From NCBI GenBank assembly GCA_954871525.1, contig OX940864.1, forward strand, positions 12,828,001-12,892,000: a stretch of 64,000 nt of DNA, given 5' to 3'. Numbering within the stretch: position 1 is the stretch's first letter; the number at the start of each line of letters is the position of its first letter. Shown here piece after piece: positions 1 through 11,784 of this stretch. The translations under genes were made by a program, and so were the position numbers. The stretch comes from Parietaria judaica. Lineage: Eukaryota > Streptophyta > Magnoliopsida > Rosales > Urticaceae. The notes beneath the pieces are model-generated. The model saw only the letters and a list, made by a program, of their open reading frames with translations. It searched no databases and had not been told where the DNA came from.

Positions 1-341
1 AAAAATCCGTTGATATATTCTATATTGATTTACATTAGAATGATTGAAGTTCCCACTTCCTTTTTCTAGCTAATATAAATAAACTACTCCTGATAATACT
101 TCTATATTATTATACCAAAAAGTTAGCTCGAAAAACATATAAATATTTAGCCATATATATTATGTGTAGTACATATATAGTTGGCTTAAAATGGAAAAGA
201 AGACTAGTTACCCTATATATTTTTCTTCTTAATTGTTATCCCATAAAAATTCCCTCTTCTTCGGCAGTAAATATAGCAAAAATATTGTTTATGTTGATAT
301 TATAATTTATACATAGTGTGTACGTGTGTGTATATCATCAA

Positions 342-344
<3 letters not shown>

Positions 345-384
<40 letters not shown>
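345..384. repeat. (TA)n microsatellite
   Basis: Uninterrupted alternating TA/AT run of about 40 bp. Confidence 0.95.
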
Positions 385-387
<3 letters not shown>

Positions 388-521
388 ATACACTGACTAG
401 AGATCTAATGAGCAATTTGAAATAGTAATTTAATGAGACATTTGGAGTCCTTTTTATCTGCATAAAAACAGCTGCTTTCATTCGTCCATGCTTGACTCGT
501 TTTGCAATTATTATCATCCAC

Positions 522-523
<2 letters not shown>

Positions 524-574
<51 letters not shown>
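524..574. repeat. Compound (CT)n-(TA)n microsatellite
   Basis: About 30 bp of CT passes directly into about 20 bp of TA. The short reading frames over it (poly-SL, poly-YI) are artefacts of the repeat. Confidence 0.95.
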
Positions 575-2755
575 CTTATATAGTATGTTATTATTTAAGC
601 TTGTATATATTATATTATTGTTTAATCTCTCACTATATATACATAGAAATCAAAATAGTGAGAGCTAACAGCTGCAAAAGTATTAATAATTTACATATAA
701 TAACGGCAAAAGCTCCTAATATATCATCATATAATTGTGACGAAAGTTACCAATCTATAATTTTGTGACAAAAGTTTCCAATATCATCGTATAATAATAC
801 CGGCAAAAGTATCCGATCTCTTTTTCCCGGCAGTAAAAGTTCTCAGTGCTTTCATTATCTAGTAAAAGTTGAAAAACCTAAAGGAGTGAATCTCACTATC
901 CTAAAAACATCATTAGAAATCCAAATAATAATCACAATTACATAATTAGAAACCCTAAATAAAAGCATCAACACCTTATTCACACGTCAAAGGGCTAAGT
1001 TGGCATTAAAGTCACAGTCGCATATATAAATGTGTGTGTCTCTCGAGGGGACCATCGTTAGGGCTTCAATGCAACTGCACCACTTATATGTGCCTTCTCT
1101 CTTAAAAGTGGATATATTGCTTTGAGCTTTGATGTGAAATTACATCACAACTATTCTAGCTACTTGCTCGAATTTCATGCACATCTTCATCTTCATCCTC
1201 ATCGTCGTCACCATTATCATCTGGCAACATCGCCAAGTGACGCATCATTATAACTGTCCTTTTGATTTTGAACTTCTCTTAGCTCGATCTATTGCCACAT
1301 CGGCCTTGATCAAGACATTTGTTGGTTTTCTCTTGAATAATTAAGAATTTACCCATTGAGAGTATCTATATCTTGTATTCAGTCGGATTTGAGAAAAAGA
1401 CTTAATGGTATTAAGATCTAATTATTTGTCTGATCTCTTTCCTCTATTTATCTCTTTTTCTCGAAACTCTGTAATCTTCTTTCAGAACTATTGAAATCAC
1501 GTGCCTCGGGGAATACAATAATTATAGATGTGCGAAGCAATAATTTGACACTTTATATTTAATATTATATGAATAGAATCAAATAAATAAATAAAAACAC
1601 AATTAACATTTACTTATCTTAAGAGTCATATATACCTTTATTGATATATCCTAACAAACAAAGCCTAATGCTTATAAAGCTTTATAATCATCCTCTAGGT
1701 ATTTTTTTTATTATTATTGATTTTTTAATTGATTCATTTAATTCAAGCACGTACTATTTTTAGGTGACTGCTAGGTCTGTGAGCGCTTTGATTGAGCAAT
1801 TATTCAAAGGCTTTTGTTTAATGTGCATGTCCAATTTATGTTCAATCAATATACATGTTTTAAATGTCATTCAAAAATTAAAAGATAATAATTCGTCATA
1901 GGGAAAGTTGATTGATGAATACTAAACAAGCAACCGATCTAGGGTTTCGTGCAGTATATTAAATCAAGCTATAAATTCTAAATAAATTACATGTCAATGT
2001 CATCACTTACTTCGGATTAAGAATCATATATATTATATCATACGTTAATTAGTGAAGAGCATTTAACCTAATTGATTATGAAGTTAATTAGTTAAGAATT
2101 AATGTACATAACTATAAAACAGAAGTTAACACAAAACATATATAGCTACTTTCTTATGACCAAAGTAATAATAACTTCAGGTAAAAGTATTAAAATCATA
2201 AAATATATTCTTTCAAATTATTATGTGTATAATTATATATATGAATGTTTCTAGCAAATAAAAAATGTTTATTTGTTTAAATTCTTTACGTTTAATGGGG
2301 CGTAAACTAATTTGACTCAAACCTAGGAGTTGAATTATAATGGACGATGGCCTAAGGCTTCATAGTAAACCAATACACACACACGTATATATATATACAT
2401 ATATATATATATGAAATTTCTCAATAGATAGTCCACGTTACATTATAATAATGTTAAATAATATAATTTATAGAAGTCTTATAATTTTTGCGTTCAATGT
2501 TTTAAAAATTATAAAGCTGGGCGTGGTGTATAATTATATACGTATATATATATATCCTAATATATATATACTATCTTGCGATGTATTACTATTATTGTTA
2601 TACCATTTTGGAACTTTTGGTTGATATTAATTTGAAGCACGTATTTTAATACCTACTCATAATAAGTCGTGTCAATGTACCCTGTATATATACATGATAC
2701 ATCTATTAATATGCCATGTGAGACCAAACTCCAACTTTGTCTTATACGTGTTTGA

Positions 2756-2760
<5 letters not shown>

Positions 2761-2795
<35 letters not shown>
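2761..2795. repeat. (TC)n microsatellite
   Basis: About 35 bp of pure TC dinucleotides. Confidence 0.95.
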
Positions 2796-2799
<4 letters not shown>

Positions 2800-3388
2800 G
2801 GCCATTATGGAGGTGGGATAAAAAGAAGGGATGTATAATCAAGTTGAGCCTGGTATGAATAGACCAAACGTAACACCACATATACATACATATATATATA
2901 TATATATGATGATGATGATGAAGTAGGTCTTGTAATTATATCGTATATATGTAGGACATATTTGATTTTGTATAACGTGATGTCCTCTTCACCCTACGTT
3001 GTTAGGTCTTCTACATAATCACACAATACATTCAATTATTATTCTTATGTGAAAATTAAGAAAATTTCACTATTTTCCCTTAATTATCTGAAACTCTAAA
3101 ATACTCTAAAGTATTATCAATTTTTTAAAACTATACTATTTCATGGTTCACTACCAAAATTACCCATGATTAGTCATGGATAAGTGATTATCATTAATCC
3201 ATTGTTTATGATAATAGTTACGTTTTCATTTTTGGATTAAGTCTGATCGTCCTAAAAGTTAGGGGCTTTGATGATGTATGCGTCGAGGGTATTTTTGTCA
3301 TATTGGAAAAAATTAGAGTAATTCAGTAATTGTACACGAGTTTTAGGGAGCTCGAGTTTATATATAGTATTTTTACGTGTAGATAGTG

Positions 3389-3391
<3 letters not shown>

Positions 3392-3462
<71 letters not shown>
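3392..3462. repeat. Long (TA)n microsatellite
   Basis: About 71 bp of uninterrupted TA, the longest simple repeat of the window. It gives a false poly-(Tyr-Ile) reading frame on the minus strand. Confidence 0.95.
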
Positions 3463-3467
<5 letters not shown>

Positions 3468-3828
3468 AGCTTTTATAAAAATAAAATAAAAATATAATTT
3501 CTTCATGACTCCTACTTTGAAGTTTGAATATTCTATACCCTGCCAGATATATGGAATAGGTTTTGGTATAATCGTTTAGTCCATCATTGATATTCAACGC
3601 GTGTGAAATGTGAATAGACCATAATTATAATATTAATTTTTCATATAATTTATTATATATATGATGATAAGCATTTGTGATATGGTAAACAATTTCAAAA
3701 ACAGATCGCTCGTTTATGAGATTAGTTAAGATAATATGAAGTAATAAGCTAGGATTAGAACAAATATATAAAAGTCAAAATGAAATATGTTTAATAAATT
3801 CTTAAATTAAATTAATAACATGTATATA

Positions 3829-3829
<1 letters not shown>

Positions 3830-3873
<44 letters not shown>
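3830..3873. repeat. (TTA)n microsatellite
   Basis: About 14 trinucleotide units of TTA/ATT. Confidence 0.9.
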
Positions 3874-3875
<2 letters not shown>

Positions 3876-5691
3876 TTTTTTAAAAGACGTACAATTATCC
3901 ATTTTCAACTAATAAATGTAACTAGTATACCCATCTAATAATAAAATTAGCAGATGTAGTTATTAATAACTAATTGCATTTAATGATGTTAAATTGTTAA
4001 TACACTACAGAATCCGGAATTCAGTCTAGGATTACCCAATCCAACGAAAATTCAGAATTGAAAAATTTTAGATCAAGGATTATGGATTCCGGATTTACCC
4101 AGATAGAAAATCCGATCTCTTTTTTTTTTTTCTTTCTCAATCAGGACCGTTCTGATTTTAAATTGGTATACCACGGTATACGCGCACTCGGATTTCATCT
4201 GAAAAATTCAAAAAACCATAATTTTAGACTTCTGAAATTACAACATCAATTGCAATTATAGAACTGAGGTTAATTCACTGCAGAACGATTTCTCTACGAT
4301 TATTAGATACCGGTTAAATATTTCAGCCCTAAGTAGTCAACCGAAGGGCCGGGTTTTAGCTAAATGACCGCAACTAAATAGTTGAAATTTTGAGAAGTGA
4401 AAAAGAATGGTTGTGGTCATAGGGAACTCAGTAATGTGACCACAAGCAATCCAATTATATGTTTCTTGCAAACTACAAAAAGGGTCACCATCCTCGAAAA
4501 CCCTAATTCTCTTTAACCAGTTAAACAACACTTTTTTGGAATGGCTTGGCATTCAGCAAATTGTGTCTTCTTTCTAGGCCATGCCCTTTTCTTTCTCTCT
4601 CCACTGACATACTATACTCATACATGCATACATATACTGTATGTATATCATATATATGTATATGATATACATATATATGCATATCTGCTATATGAGTGTG
4701 TATATATATGGCACGAAGAGAAGAGTCACTATCATATTGTTCCTTATTTCTCTTCCCATTAGGTGGCTTGAATGTGACATCGCCTCAGAGAACTGCTCTC
4801 GTGTTTGGTCTCAATTTACCCCACTTTCCATTATATATATAATATAAATATATGTGTGTGTGTAATTACCATATGTGGACCAATTATATAAAGATATGTG
4901 TAGAGCAATACTCATGATGTATTGGATATACATGGGTATATATTATTAATACAAGACATTTTTCATTCTTTTTGTCACTATATATTTCTTTTTGAATTTT
5001 GATCATGAGCTTTCAATATTTTAGCAAGTTATATATATGGTTCACTGATCTATGGCACACATTTATGGCGTTCGTTTATTCATTATCAAAAGATAGACGA
5101 CTCACTGTCTAATGTCTATATTACATATTAAAGATATATACATTGGTCGAAGTAAATATTTACTAGATATGTCATTGGCCAAAGATTAATTAGAGATGTG
5201 ATTATTCTTATGGTTTGGTTTGGTCTACTTAATTATAATAAACACAGTAGAATTTTATTTAATTGATATTTGATAAATTAATATATTGATTAAAGTGTAT
5301 ATTTTCTTTGGATCCCGAGTCCGATTCGGATTGATATCATAAAATTAATAATCTTAATAGTTTAATAAATTTTAATCACCACGTTATATTTAAAATATTT
5401 AGCATCTCCTTTTGATTTTAATATGAATACACAACAAAATCCTCACCTCCTTAGTTTTCTTTTGTATTAAAAAATTATATAGATGGGAGAGAATTTTAAA
5501 TTTAGTAAGTTTTCTTCTTTTTTATTCAAATATTTTATCTATATTATTTTGAACTCTATTTTTTTAAGTGCTAATTAACTAATTAATTAGATTTATTAGG
5601 ATCACTTTTGCGAAATGTCAAGTTTCTATTTTTTACTAAACAAAAAAAGTTATTATCACTATTATATATACCGTGTATATATATATGTATA

Positions 5692-5722
<31 letters not shown>

Positions 5723-6232
5723 GATAAGAATTGTAGAAGTATTTTTTCTGTCGCCTTTTCGCTGCAAAACAACCTTATATCCAAGGTATTTTGTCGAAGT
5801 ACTAAATCTAAAGCAATATTAGTCAGATCTGTAAAAGTCTTACTGTCTTCAAAGAGCTTTCAAACACAAAAAGATAAGGAATACATTTTCAGACAATGAA
5901 TTGTAAAAAAAAAAAAAAAATGTGTTTAAGAAAAAAAAAATGAGAAAAGATAGGCTCTCCTCAACCCTAGAATATAAAAACAAAAACTAGGGTTTAGGTC
6001 ATGATGTATAAAATAAAAATAATAAGGGAATTTCTAAACATACAAACATATAAGTGTAATGAGTTAGTGATTAATCTTATACTATATATATGTATATTTA
6101 CATATATACATGTTATTATTTTTTTCAAAAATATAGTAGATATGTCATTCATAAGTAAGTGTCAAGTTTTAACTCTGCTGAGCCTGTGATTTTACAATTC
6201 TAAGTAACAAATCCAAATATATTTGTATATAT

Positions 6233-6613
6233 TGTTGAGTGTGAAGCCTAATCTACACGAAAGCGCTACCGAGACCCGACGCAGAGCAGTCAAGCTGATC
6301 GACCTGTATTACGCATTATGTAGCGAGGGTATTTTAGACTTTTCACACGGGTTATTTGCCCTAGGTTTATTTTTCGCTTATATGGCTTGTAACCGTCATT
6401 AGTGCGTTTTTTGTAGCACAAACTGAGAGAGGCGAGATTGAAGGTGTAACCAGAAACTCCGATTGAGAGATTGATAGTGGATCGAGATTTACAAGCGGCA
6501 AGTGGACGTACCTCCTACACTGGGAGCGAACCACTATAATTCTGGTGTCGATTTCAATTTCGTTTATCGCTTTTATCGTTTTCGAATTGGGAATTAGGGC
6601 AAAATTCCTAACA
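6233..6613 (+). mobile_element. Solo LTR of an LTR retrotransposon (copia-like)
   Basis: This 381-bp block begins TGTTGAGTG and ends CCTAACA, so it has TG...CA termini. It is flanked on both sides by an identical 5-bp TATAT direct repeat (6228-6232 and 6614-6618). It is richer in GC than its surroundings. No gag-pol sequence lies on either side, so it is read as a solo LTR left by LTR-LTR recombination. The TSD is AT-only and could match by chance, but its position exactly at the TG and CA ends supports it. Orientation cannot be proven from an isolated LTR. Confidence 0.75.
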
Positions 6614-6788
6614 TATATAACATTTAATGTAATTTTGAATGGATATTTGCAGAAGCAAGCAAGCAAATGGGTAGAGATAGAATTTTGTGGAAGCAATAAA
6701 ATCAAATAGGCAAGTGGTGATGAAAACTTGAGAGCCCCACCATATATGCATATATATATAAGCCTTTCACATTAGTAATTAATAAGGA

Positions 6789-7224
6789 TAAAAGCAACCC
6801 AATACAAACATCAAACACACCCATATATGTGTTTGATAATATATAACAGCAAAAGTACCTATAAATTAGGATTTTGGAGCAGCATATTTCCTTCTTTTTT
6901 TTTCTGCCGATAAAGCAACCCGACCCGATTATCAAACACAGCCATATATATGTGTGTGTAGGTTTAAATTTTGGGACGGCATATTCTCATTCTTTGTGTA
7001 GCGGGAAAAATACGCCTAGTGATACAAAAATTGTGACTCACGGTGTTTTCCCTTAGTATTTTCTCCTTTAAATCTCGAAGGTCAATCTCAGAATCATTGA
7101 TTTTAATATTTGTTTCTTTATTAAATTATTTCTTAATCATTTATATATTATCAAATTGAAAGAAAAAGAAAAAGAAAAAGAAAAATGAAAGAGACCTAAC
7201 ATCAAACACACCCATATATGTGTG
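6789..7224. repeat. Degenerate tandem duplication, about 120-bp unit
   Basis: The segment starting AAAGCAACCC...CATCAAACACACCCATATATGTG...GGCATATT at about 6790 recurs at about 6911 with substitutions. A third partial copy of the ATCAAACACACCCATATATG part lies at about 7201. Only the shared blocks were compared by eye. Confidence 0.6.
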
Positions 7225-7957
7225 AAAAAACATGCATATTATTTATTGAAACACAAATGGGGCTAATTTGATGAGCATGATGGAGTGTGGGGTTTTTGTG
7301 CTTTGTGAAGACTCTTAACTGTCATTATAAGGATAGCTCTTTGAACTCCTTAAATTGAAAGCTTTGATATCATTGTTTGTCTGAAACTCAAGTTTGGACC
7401 ACTTTCAGCATCTTTTCAGATGTTGCATTAATTCTGTGTGGGGGCATCTTAATATTTAAATAGATATTGACGGCATATATTCCCAAATTTATTATTGGTA
7501 TAGCTATATTGTACGATCAAAGTCTTATTTTGTCGATAGATATTCTTTTGAAAGTGTCAGTTTACCGAGTTAACGTCTTCAAATAGCTTATGATTCTAAG
7601 TCTGAGACCGAGTAATACATATCGTTAATCGACCACTTTGATGAAGATGTTACCTAGGTCAATTAATCCCTCCTGAAGTAAGCTGAAAACAAAATAAGGA
7701 CTTAAGGTAATGTATGTGCCGTAGAAAAAACACATAATGATATAAGTGCACCAATTATCATAACTTAAGGATATATGTCGCTAATATCTCTTATTTAATC
7801 TTAACCTATCATTGCCTTATTTCTCTACATTTTGAAATTAACTCATTTGTTTAAAGTTTACATATCACGATTGCCTTCTTTTCTTTAAAATTATTTTCAA
7901 ACACATTGGAATACCGATTCCGGTCTTTTGAACTCCGGGTCAACCGAGAATTTATTG

Positions 7958-7960
<3 letters not shown>

Positions 7961-8001
<41 letters not shown>
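7961..8001. repeat. (TA)n microsatellite
   Basis: About 41 bp of TA repeats. Confidence 0.95.
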
Positions 8002-8003
<2 letters not shown>

Positions 8004-9904
8004 AATTTTAACCTAATTATTAATTGGGATTGTTGAATTCTAGATCCGACGGTTAATATTGACTAGCTATTATTAAAAATGAGAATACTTGAAGAAAAAA
8101 TTCCAGCTTTGGAGGAAAAAGCAACTGAAACTTTTGTTTCCGTTTTTTTCTCGCAACTCCTAGAACTTATTAATATCTTTCACTTATGAAGGATAAAACC
8201 CGTATGATAGGGGGAAAATAAAAAAAGAGGGATTCACAAATTCAAAAAATAAACTATCACAAAATTAACACACACGTACACTATAAGTCTATTGCAATAA
8301 TTATGTATCATTTGTTCGCTAAAGTGACTTTTTACGAAGATATATATGAAACAAATTATCAAATTTCATGGTGATCTTATAGCTAGTTAAAACTTAAAAT
8401 AATCAAGATGATACTTTGAACTTCAAGCAAGAAAAAGGTCAGAGAATTTAACTATTCATGCAAAGAGAATTTAATAGAGATAATTAATGTAAATTTCAAT
8501 TACCTTTAGCTTTAAAGATCAGCGATTTTATATATACATATATATTTGGCAAGTAATATAATCTATCGGGCCATGCTTCCTTGCTAATTAATTCTCTAAA
8601 ATTAATATACTAGCTACACGACGATATGAGTATTGAAAATTTTACCCCATCAATAATTAATCAAAGAAAAGTAGGTTTAACATGATTTGTTTGAAATGTC
8701 ATAGTAGAGTAAAGTAAAAGCCAAATTCATTGTATAAAAATAACTATTGTAGATTTATTATCAATACTAGTTATAAATCCTGATAGGCCACCAAATAGTA
8801 CATTAATTACTTCCCTTTCAGTACATATACATAATTACATATATATAGGCTTGTCAATTCATTACAATTAAATGACCCTTAAATATGGTAAACATTTCTT
8901 CTAAAAGAGAATGGTAAACACAGAGATCAAAACCCTTTGTGTGGGGTGTGTGTAATTAAATAGTAATTAACAAGAGGACAAAACTTTTTATTGTTTTGGT
9001 AATAAAAACAAATAAAGTATTGATGAGTGAAAGGAATTGTTATTGTGAGATAACTAGACTGATCAAGATCTTTGTTAGATCTTGTCCACCCAATGCTAAA
9101 CTTACCAATTTCCTAGGGAGGGACCAAATAATAGTAATTCTCCTACAATTTTGCTTGGTGGTGAATAATTTGTACCTTTTAATTATTTTTGTTTGGTGTA
9201 TATATTATTTCTTAAATTTTTAATTTTTTTATTACAAAATCGATAGAAGTCGTTATTCACGTGACCACGATGAACGTCATAGTACGTTATTTAAGATTAG
9301 TTAGTTTAGAATTTGTCACATGACTAATGGTTTTTATCAATTCTATAACAAGGATTAATTAATGATGTGGAATTTTGTATCGAAGTATAAATTCAAGAAG
9401 CAAACTGCTGCTGAATAACAAAATTAAAGAAGCAAACATGTAAGTTCGTTTGCTTTGAAGTACTTCTTAGTTTTCTCTCATCAACAAAATAATTAAAGTA
9501 AATTAAGAAGATAAAGAAAAACTCACCAAATGCCCAAAAATCACTTAAGGTTTAAGAGAATTACTCATAGTTTCAAACAATCATTTTATACCCATAAATA
9601 AACTGAAATGGGTCATTTTAACCTTAATAATAATTCATTTGTTTTAATTTTCGTATGGAATTATTTATTATTTTTTTAATTTTGAAATTAATCCCAGAAT
9701 CAAACAGAGTTGACTCATTCACCTATAATTAAAATTCTCATTTATCTCAGATTTGACCGAGAGATTTAATGTTACTTTTTTAAAAATTTTCATTTATTAC
9801 TTTTATTGCTCCCTCTTTCTCTCACCCTTTCTCACCTCTCTCTCTCGACCATTTCTCTCCGCCTCCTCCACTGCCCAAAAACCACCGTGCCACCGTGAAT
9901 CTCT

Positions 9905-10282
9905 CGCGTCACCGGCGGCGAGGTCGGCGCGGCGAGTTTGCTCACCCTGAATATCGGTCCGCTCGGTCTCTCGCCGAAGAAGATCGGAGAGGACATCGCG
10001 AAGGAGACCGCCAAGGACTGGAAGGGCCTGCGCGTGACCGTGAAGCTCACCGTGCAGAATCGTCAGGCCAAAGTCTCCATCGTCCCCTCTGTTGCGGCGC
10101 TCGTCATCAAGGCCCTCAAGGAGCCCGAGCGCGACCGCAAGAAGGTCAAGAATATCAAGCACAGCGAGAACATCTCGCTCGACGACGTCATCGAGATCGC
10201 CAAGATCATGAAGCCGAGGTCCATGGCCAAGGACCTTTCCGGCACCGTGAAGGAGATTCTTGGCACGTGCGTGTCCGTTTAA
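9905..10282 (+). pseudogene. RPL12 (fragment): 60S ribosomal protein L12 (uL11) gene fragment captured by element A
   Basis: The frame read from 9905 begins [11 protein letters not shown] and continues through [20 protein letters not shown], the [17 protein letters not shown] core and [19 protein letters not shown], then meets a TAA at 10280-10282. This is the central part of cytosolic uL11, the 60S stalk-base protein. The first 15 or so residues and the C-terminal 30-40 residues are missing. A TGA lies in frame just upstream (9896-9898), and there is no ATG for this frame. Codon use is far more GC-rich than the surroundings. The two longer overlapping frames are shadows. It is a fragment rather than a functional gene, although it could be transcribed from element sequences. 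Confidence 0.9.
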
Positions 10283-10289
10283 ATTTGGT

Positions 10290-10720
10290 ATCGGTATATA
10301 TATTTGGTATTGGTATATATATTTACGGTTTAAATTTGGTATTTGTATTGGTATATATATTTGGTATTAATATTATATATTTACAGTTTTGGTATTGGTA
10401 TATATATTTACAGTTTTGTAAATATATTTACGGTTTCATATTTGTAATTACATCTACCATTACAACTTCATATTGGTAGTTACATTTTTGTATTTATAGC
10501 TACAGATTCGTATATATAGTTACAAAATTAACTTCGTAAATATTTTACAATCTTCGTATATATAATTACAGCTTTGTTCTTATATTGAAATTTCGTAACT
10601 ATATTTACAGTTTTATAACTACAGCTTTATTAAAATTTCGTAAATTTATTTACTATAAATACAGAATCGTAAAAATAGTGACGTAAATCTAGTTATGTAA
10701 ATATAATTACAAGTTCGTAA
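10290..10720 (+). repeat. Degenerate tandem-like tail repeats of element A
   Basis: The words GGTATATATATTTACGGTTT, TTTCGTAAATATATTTAC and GTAATTACA recur imperfectly through this stretch. The near-palindromic GTAAATATATTTAC core is also the main repeat in element B downstream of its gene fragment, so it belongs to the transposon and not to the captured gene. Confidence 0.65.
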
Positions 10721-11406
10721 AAACGCAGAGAAATAATTTGAAATTTTGTTTTTAAAATACTGATTAATAGGGGAGAAAAATTCGAAATTAATATTGATTA
10801 ATAGGTACCAAAAAATCAAAAATAGGATTTGTTACAAACGTTAAAATAGGGAAGAATAATTCAAGTAACATTTGTTTAATCCTGAAAATAGGAAAGATTT
10901 ATTTTAATTTATTTAGTTTGCTACATTTAAGGAAAAAAATTATTTTTTAATTTTAATTAAAAAAAATGAAATTAAGATTAATGTGAATTAATTGGAAGGG
11001 CATATTAGTCCATATTTAAATTTGTTGGTGGTTATGATCACCATAATTAAAAATGAGCCTTTTTTTTAAACCTTAAATTACAAATGGGCATTTGCTTCAT
11101 TTACCCCTTAACCCTTAAGATAATCATAAACTTCTCGAAATATATGTAAAAGATCCTTTTAGCATGAGTGTGGACAAAAAGTATACTTATATTGGATCGG
11201 CACATTCAGTATCAATTTTTAGATATAAAAACTTCATCGATATATATATCCGTACTTCTCTCGGTATACTTTAAATTAGATTTGCTGGCAATTTGTGAGC
11301 TTTAAAACACTATTTATATTGTTTGATGTTTTTATGATTCACAATAATGAGTAATCCCCAAAATCCAACCCGAAAACCCATCCGTTTTTTTTTTTAAATC
11401 CTGATT

Positions 11407-11451
11407 CGGATCAGTCCAGGTCCGGGAAAAAAAATCCCGGACTGATCCGGA
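11407..11451. repeat. Subterminal hairpin at the other hAT end
   Basis: CGGATCAGTCC...TCCGGGA, an A-rich loop, then TCCCGGACTGATCCG forms an imperfect stem with GATCCGG words. It mirrors the GATCCGG-rich palindromes near 15880-15925. Confidence 0.6.
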
Positions 11452-11784
11452 TCCGGGTATTTAATTTTTTTTAATTAAATTTTTTTTATTTATTGTTTAG
11501 TCCCTAATTTAGTTTAATTGTTCAAATCTAGCATTTTGGTACTTAAGTTCGGTTTTGAAAAAAATAAATGTTTAAATTCTAAAATTATTTTGTGTGTTTT
11601 AAATATTTAAAAATAAATATGAAATAAATAAAAACATACAACAACAAAAGAAAGTAAATATGCATTTTTTTATTCAACAAACTCGAAGGTCGGATACGGG
11701 AAAGTACAAATACAACCAAATGTCGAAAGGCAAACGAAGTTACAAATTCAAAGTACAATAAGAAAACGAACAATTGAAAACGAA

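Larger units (their letters stand above)
1..6232. other. AT-rich intergenic region, no gene found
   Basis: I see no supportable protein-coding gene or structural RNA here. The open frames are short, and several are simple translations of (TA)n or (CT)n repeats. Scattered telo-box-like AAACCCTAA-type words (about 950 and 5965) do not sit in front of any ORF. The stretch at 1140-1520 is less AT-rich and could be transcribed, but it has no coding structure I can defend. Confidence 0.7.
6614..9515. other. AT-rich intergenic region
   Basis: No gene is visible. Contents are a degenerate duplicated segment (6789-7224), an AAAAAG short tandem run near 7160 and a (TA)n run (7961-8001). Confidence 0.7.
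9516..11107 (+). mobile_element. Non-autonomous Mutator-like element A (Pack-MULE type) carrying a ribosomal L12 fragment
   Basis: The two ends form a degenerate inverted repeat of about 100 bp. The left arm has AAATGCCCAAAAATCACTTA then AGGTTTAA (from 9528). The reverse complement of the right arm has AAATGCCCATTTGTAATTTA then AGGTTTAA (ending about 11093). Later blocks (CTCAT, AAATGGG/AAATATGGAC, CCTT) also stay in register. Inside are a CT-rich stretch, a GC-rich gene fragment and a tail of degenerate TTTCGTAAATATATTTACAG-like repeats. No transposase is present. Long TIRs plus a captured gene piece are typical of Pack-MULEs. A 9-bp target duplication could not be fixed: AAGATAAAG near 9508 against AAGATAATC near 11117 is the best partial match. 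Element B at 51477-52734 is the same family. Confidence 0.7.

Noticed and set aside
3252..3506. 84-codon frame with poly-(Tyr-Ile)
   Set aside because: Simply a translation of the (TA)n microsatellite.
9895..10479. 194-codon plus-strand frame over the L12 fragment
   Set aside because: It is out of frame with the clear uL11 homology (frame of 9938-10282) and ends in translated tail repeats; a shadow of GC-rich DNA.
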